This document shows positions 62,355 to 64,000 of a stretch of 64,000 bases of DNA, piece by piece (within the stretch, counting starts at the first letter, position 1; the number at the start of each line of letters is the position of its first letter). A program made the translations under genes and the position numbers. The DNA is taken from assembly GCF_001640025.1 (NCBI RefSeq), contig NC_031673.1, forward strand, positions 1,426,001 to 1,490,000, given 5' to 3'. Origin of the DNA: Sugiyamaella lignohabitans. Its lineage: Eukaryota; Ascomycota; Dipodascomycetes; Dipodascales; Trichomonascaceae. The notes beneath the pieces were generated by a model. It was not told the origin of the DNA and searched no databases. It was given only the letters and a program-made list of their open reading frames with translations.

Positions 62355-64000
62355 ATGCCACCCGGGCCAGGCCGGCCAGGGGCAGCAAATTTTTCGTTAG
62401 TTCCGATCCTAGCCCTACCCCGGCGTCGATAACAATAGCGGCATATGCAGTGCGATGCATGTTTGCTGCTGGATGTGGTAAGCGCAACTGCGTTGAAGGC
62501 GCATGGCCACCACAGCAGACCGAGCGACGTTGCGTTTGCCGCCGGCCGGGTTAGGCATGGCTCCGCCTCGTTTGTGGGCGGTGGTGCTGGTGACCCGAGG
62601 GGTAACATCCGAACGGCACTTCAGTGCCTGGCGTCCTCCCTGGCCGGTGGAGAATTTCGGAGTAACACCAGCCAGGATGAAATGCTACGTGGGTTTCGTG
62701 GTCCGTATTTTCCCTTTCGGTTTTTTTTTTTTGTCTGCTGGTGGGTGGAGGAGGAGCCCTATCGCGGGTGACGTCAGAAAATTAAAAAAATCCACGGCTG
62801 AAAAATTGGTGGTTGTGAAAATAGACAGCGCACCGGTATCGGAAAACCAGGAACAAAATAAAATCCGAGGGGTGGTTGCCCCTCTTAGCGGCACTAGCAG
62901 CAGCGGCAGAATCAGCGGCAGGGGTGGCAGCAGCAGAAGCAAGCAGCGGCGGCTGGGAGGGGGACAGACAGGGGAGCTCAGATGTCGGGCTGCATGCCAC
63001 GCGAGCATAGTCCAACTGAGAAAGTGATTATCAACAGACCTGCTATCGCGCCGTCCCAAAAGGGATCTAGTACCAGGAGATCTACAGTTTGGTGCAAAGA
63101 GGTGCAGACATGCACCTTTCTGTGATTGACACCACCAGACTAGGAGAGAAACAAAAAAAAATCCATTTTATAAAATCACCGTGGGCTGCTCGCTTTTTAT
63201 CTATTTTTAAATTAATATTTTTTTATTAATATTTTTGTTTCATTTGTTTTTGTATTGGTGTTTTTTTTTTTGGTTTACCATTACAAAAATACACCTTCCA
63301 AACTCCAACATTCCAACTTCCCATCACACCCGTATCTACTATTGCTATTTAGTGTTGCGCGCTGTGTTTATTTGATCATATTAGTAGTGGAAACCGCCTT
63401 AAAAACCGAGTTTTCCAGTGTGAGTTTTGAAATCTAGTTGAACATCGAATCGACCTTGATTAGTGCGAAATCCTAAACATTGGCGATTTAATTGTTAAGA
63501 ATCTGTTTTTTAAAGCTGTTTTTTCGAAGTTGTTGGTCTGAATCTGTTCTTATCATCGGCGGTTGATTCTGTTTAGAGTGGATTGTTTCTATTTCCAATA
63601 ATCACGAATTTCAGATTGTTTTCGAAATAACTTCGACAATTGGTCCATTTCATTATCGGTAATTGACAGAAATAGCAGTTCCAAGATATCAGGAATCGAT
63701 TAATATATACACGGCACCACACTTACATACGGCATAGCATACAGCATACAGTAGTAGAACTTACAGGTAGTTCTAGAGTGAGTCTCACAGCAAAAAGTGG
63801 TCCAGTTTATTATAAGAAGCCAAAACAAAGTTTAATCTAACTTGAATTTGCAAGATTAAATAGATAAACTGTCGACAAGATATCATTATCTATCGCATTT
63901 GTGGACTCATTATTATTACTTTATTGGGCACAGCAACAACCAAAAACAAAGTTCCTCATTATTTACTGCACCGGAACAGACTCCGTGAAAAAGCGCATAG

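Larger units (their letters stand above)
58593..64000. other. Gene-free right end with repeats
   Basis: Over 5 kb with no supportable protein-coding gene. It holds seven GC-rich elements, a diverged three-copy repeat (59290-60110), a CTTCA microsatellite near 58745, and an AT-rich last kilobase that may be a long leader or promoter of a gene beyond the window. Open frames of up to 229 codons run through the elements and have no independent content. Confidence 0.5.

Noticed and set aside
61711..62608. Frames of 165-229 codons at the right end
   Set aside because: Most of their length is translated GC-rich element; both strands are open for the same reason.

Overview
This is a nuclear chromosome segment of a budding yeast (Saccharomycotina). 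All recognisable genes are single-copy eukaryotic housekeeping genes: PAB1, CHD1, ULP2, TIM44, CWF19, DEP1, SSU72, PUS3, SPB4, ULA1, ROT1, TAF2, BTN1, KRR1 and BIT61. Introns are short, start with GTAAGT or close variants, and carry an (A/T)CTAAC-type branch box only about 7-14 nt before the 3' AG. CTG codons stand at invariant leucine positions (for example GSGKTL and DEADRL in SPB4), so CUG is read as leucine and the CTG-clade code is excluded. The picture fits a basal lineage such as Dipodascales/Trichomonascaceae (Sugiyamaella- or Blastobotrys-like), but that placement is inference.

Layout. 0-5 kb: a small membrane-protein gene converging on PAB1. 5-9.7 kb: CHD1. 9.7-12.6 kb: gene-free. 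12.8-16.7 kb: ULP2. 16.7-20 kb: gene-free. 20-26.5 kb: TIM44, a U1-type zinc-finger gene, CWF19 and an unusual SDR-family gene. 26.5-28.6 kb: gene-free. 28.6-30.8 kb: DEP1. 32.7-33.5 kb: an orphan membrane protein between two deserts. 35.8-42.2 kb: SSU72, PUS3, SPB4 and ULA1. 43.4-49.1 kb: ROT1 and TAF2. 50.1-58.6 kb: BTN1, KRR1, a small basic protein, BIT61 and a patatin-like lipase. 58.6-64 kb: non-coding, with a diverged roughly 350-bp tandem repeat and several GC-rich elements. The genes do not form a pathway cluster; they cover transcription and chromatin, RNA processing, ribosome assembly and membrane biology.

The outstanding feature is a dispersed family of GC-rich foldback elements: about 40 copies, either full (about 135-142 bp, inverted ends GCCTCCGGCGGC/GCCGCCGGAGGC) or half (about 53-62 bp). 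No copy lies in an exon. They sit in five of eight introns, and 10-160 nt after the stop codon of 18 of the 21 genes. Every half copy placed this way reads GCCTCC-first in the direction of the gene it follows, and most convergent gene pairs share a full inverted copy. Intron length rises in steps with element content: 55-65 nt with none, 133-159 with a half, 191-194 with a full copy. This suggests mobile or structural elements tied to transcript 3' ends.

Eight introns were resolved by eye. They rebuild complete CHD1, ULP2, zinc-finger, SSU72, ROT1, TAF2 and BTN1 proteins.
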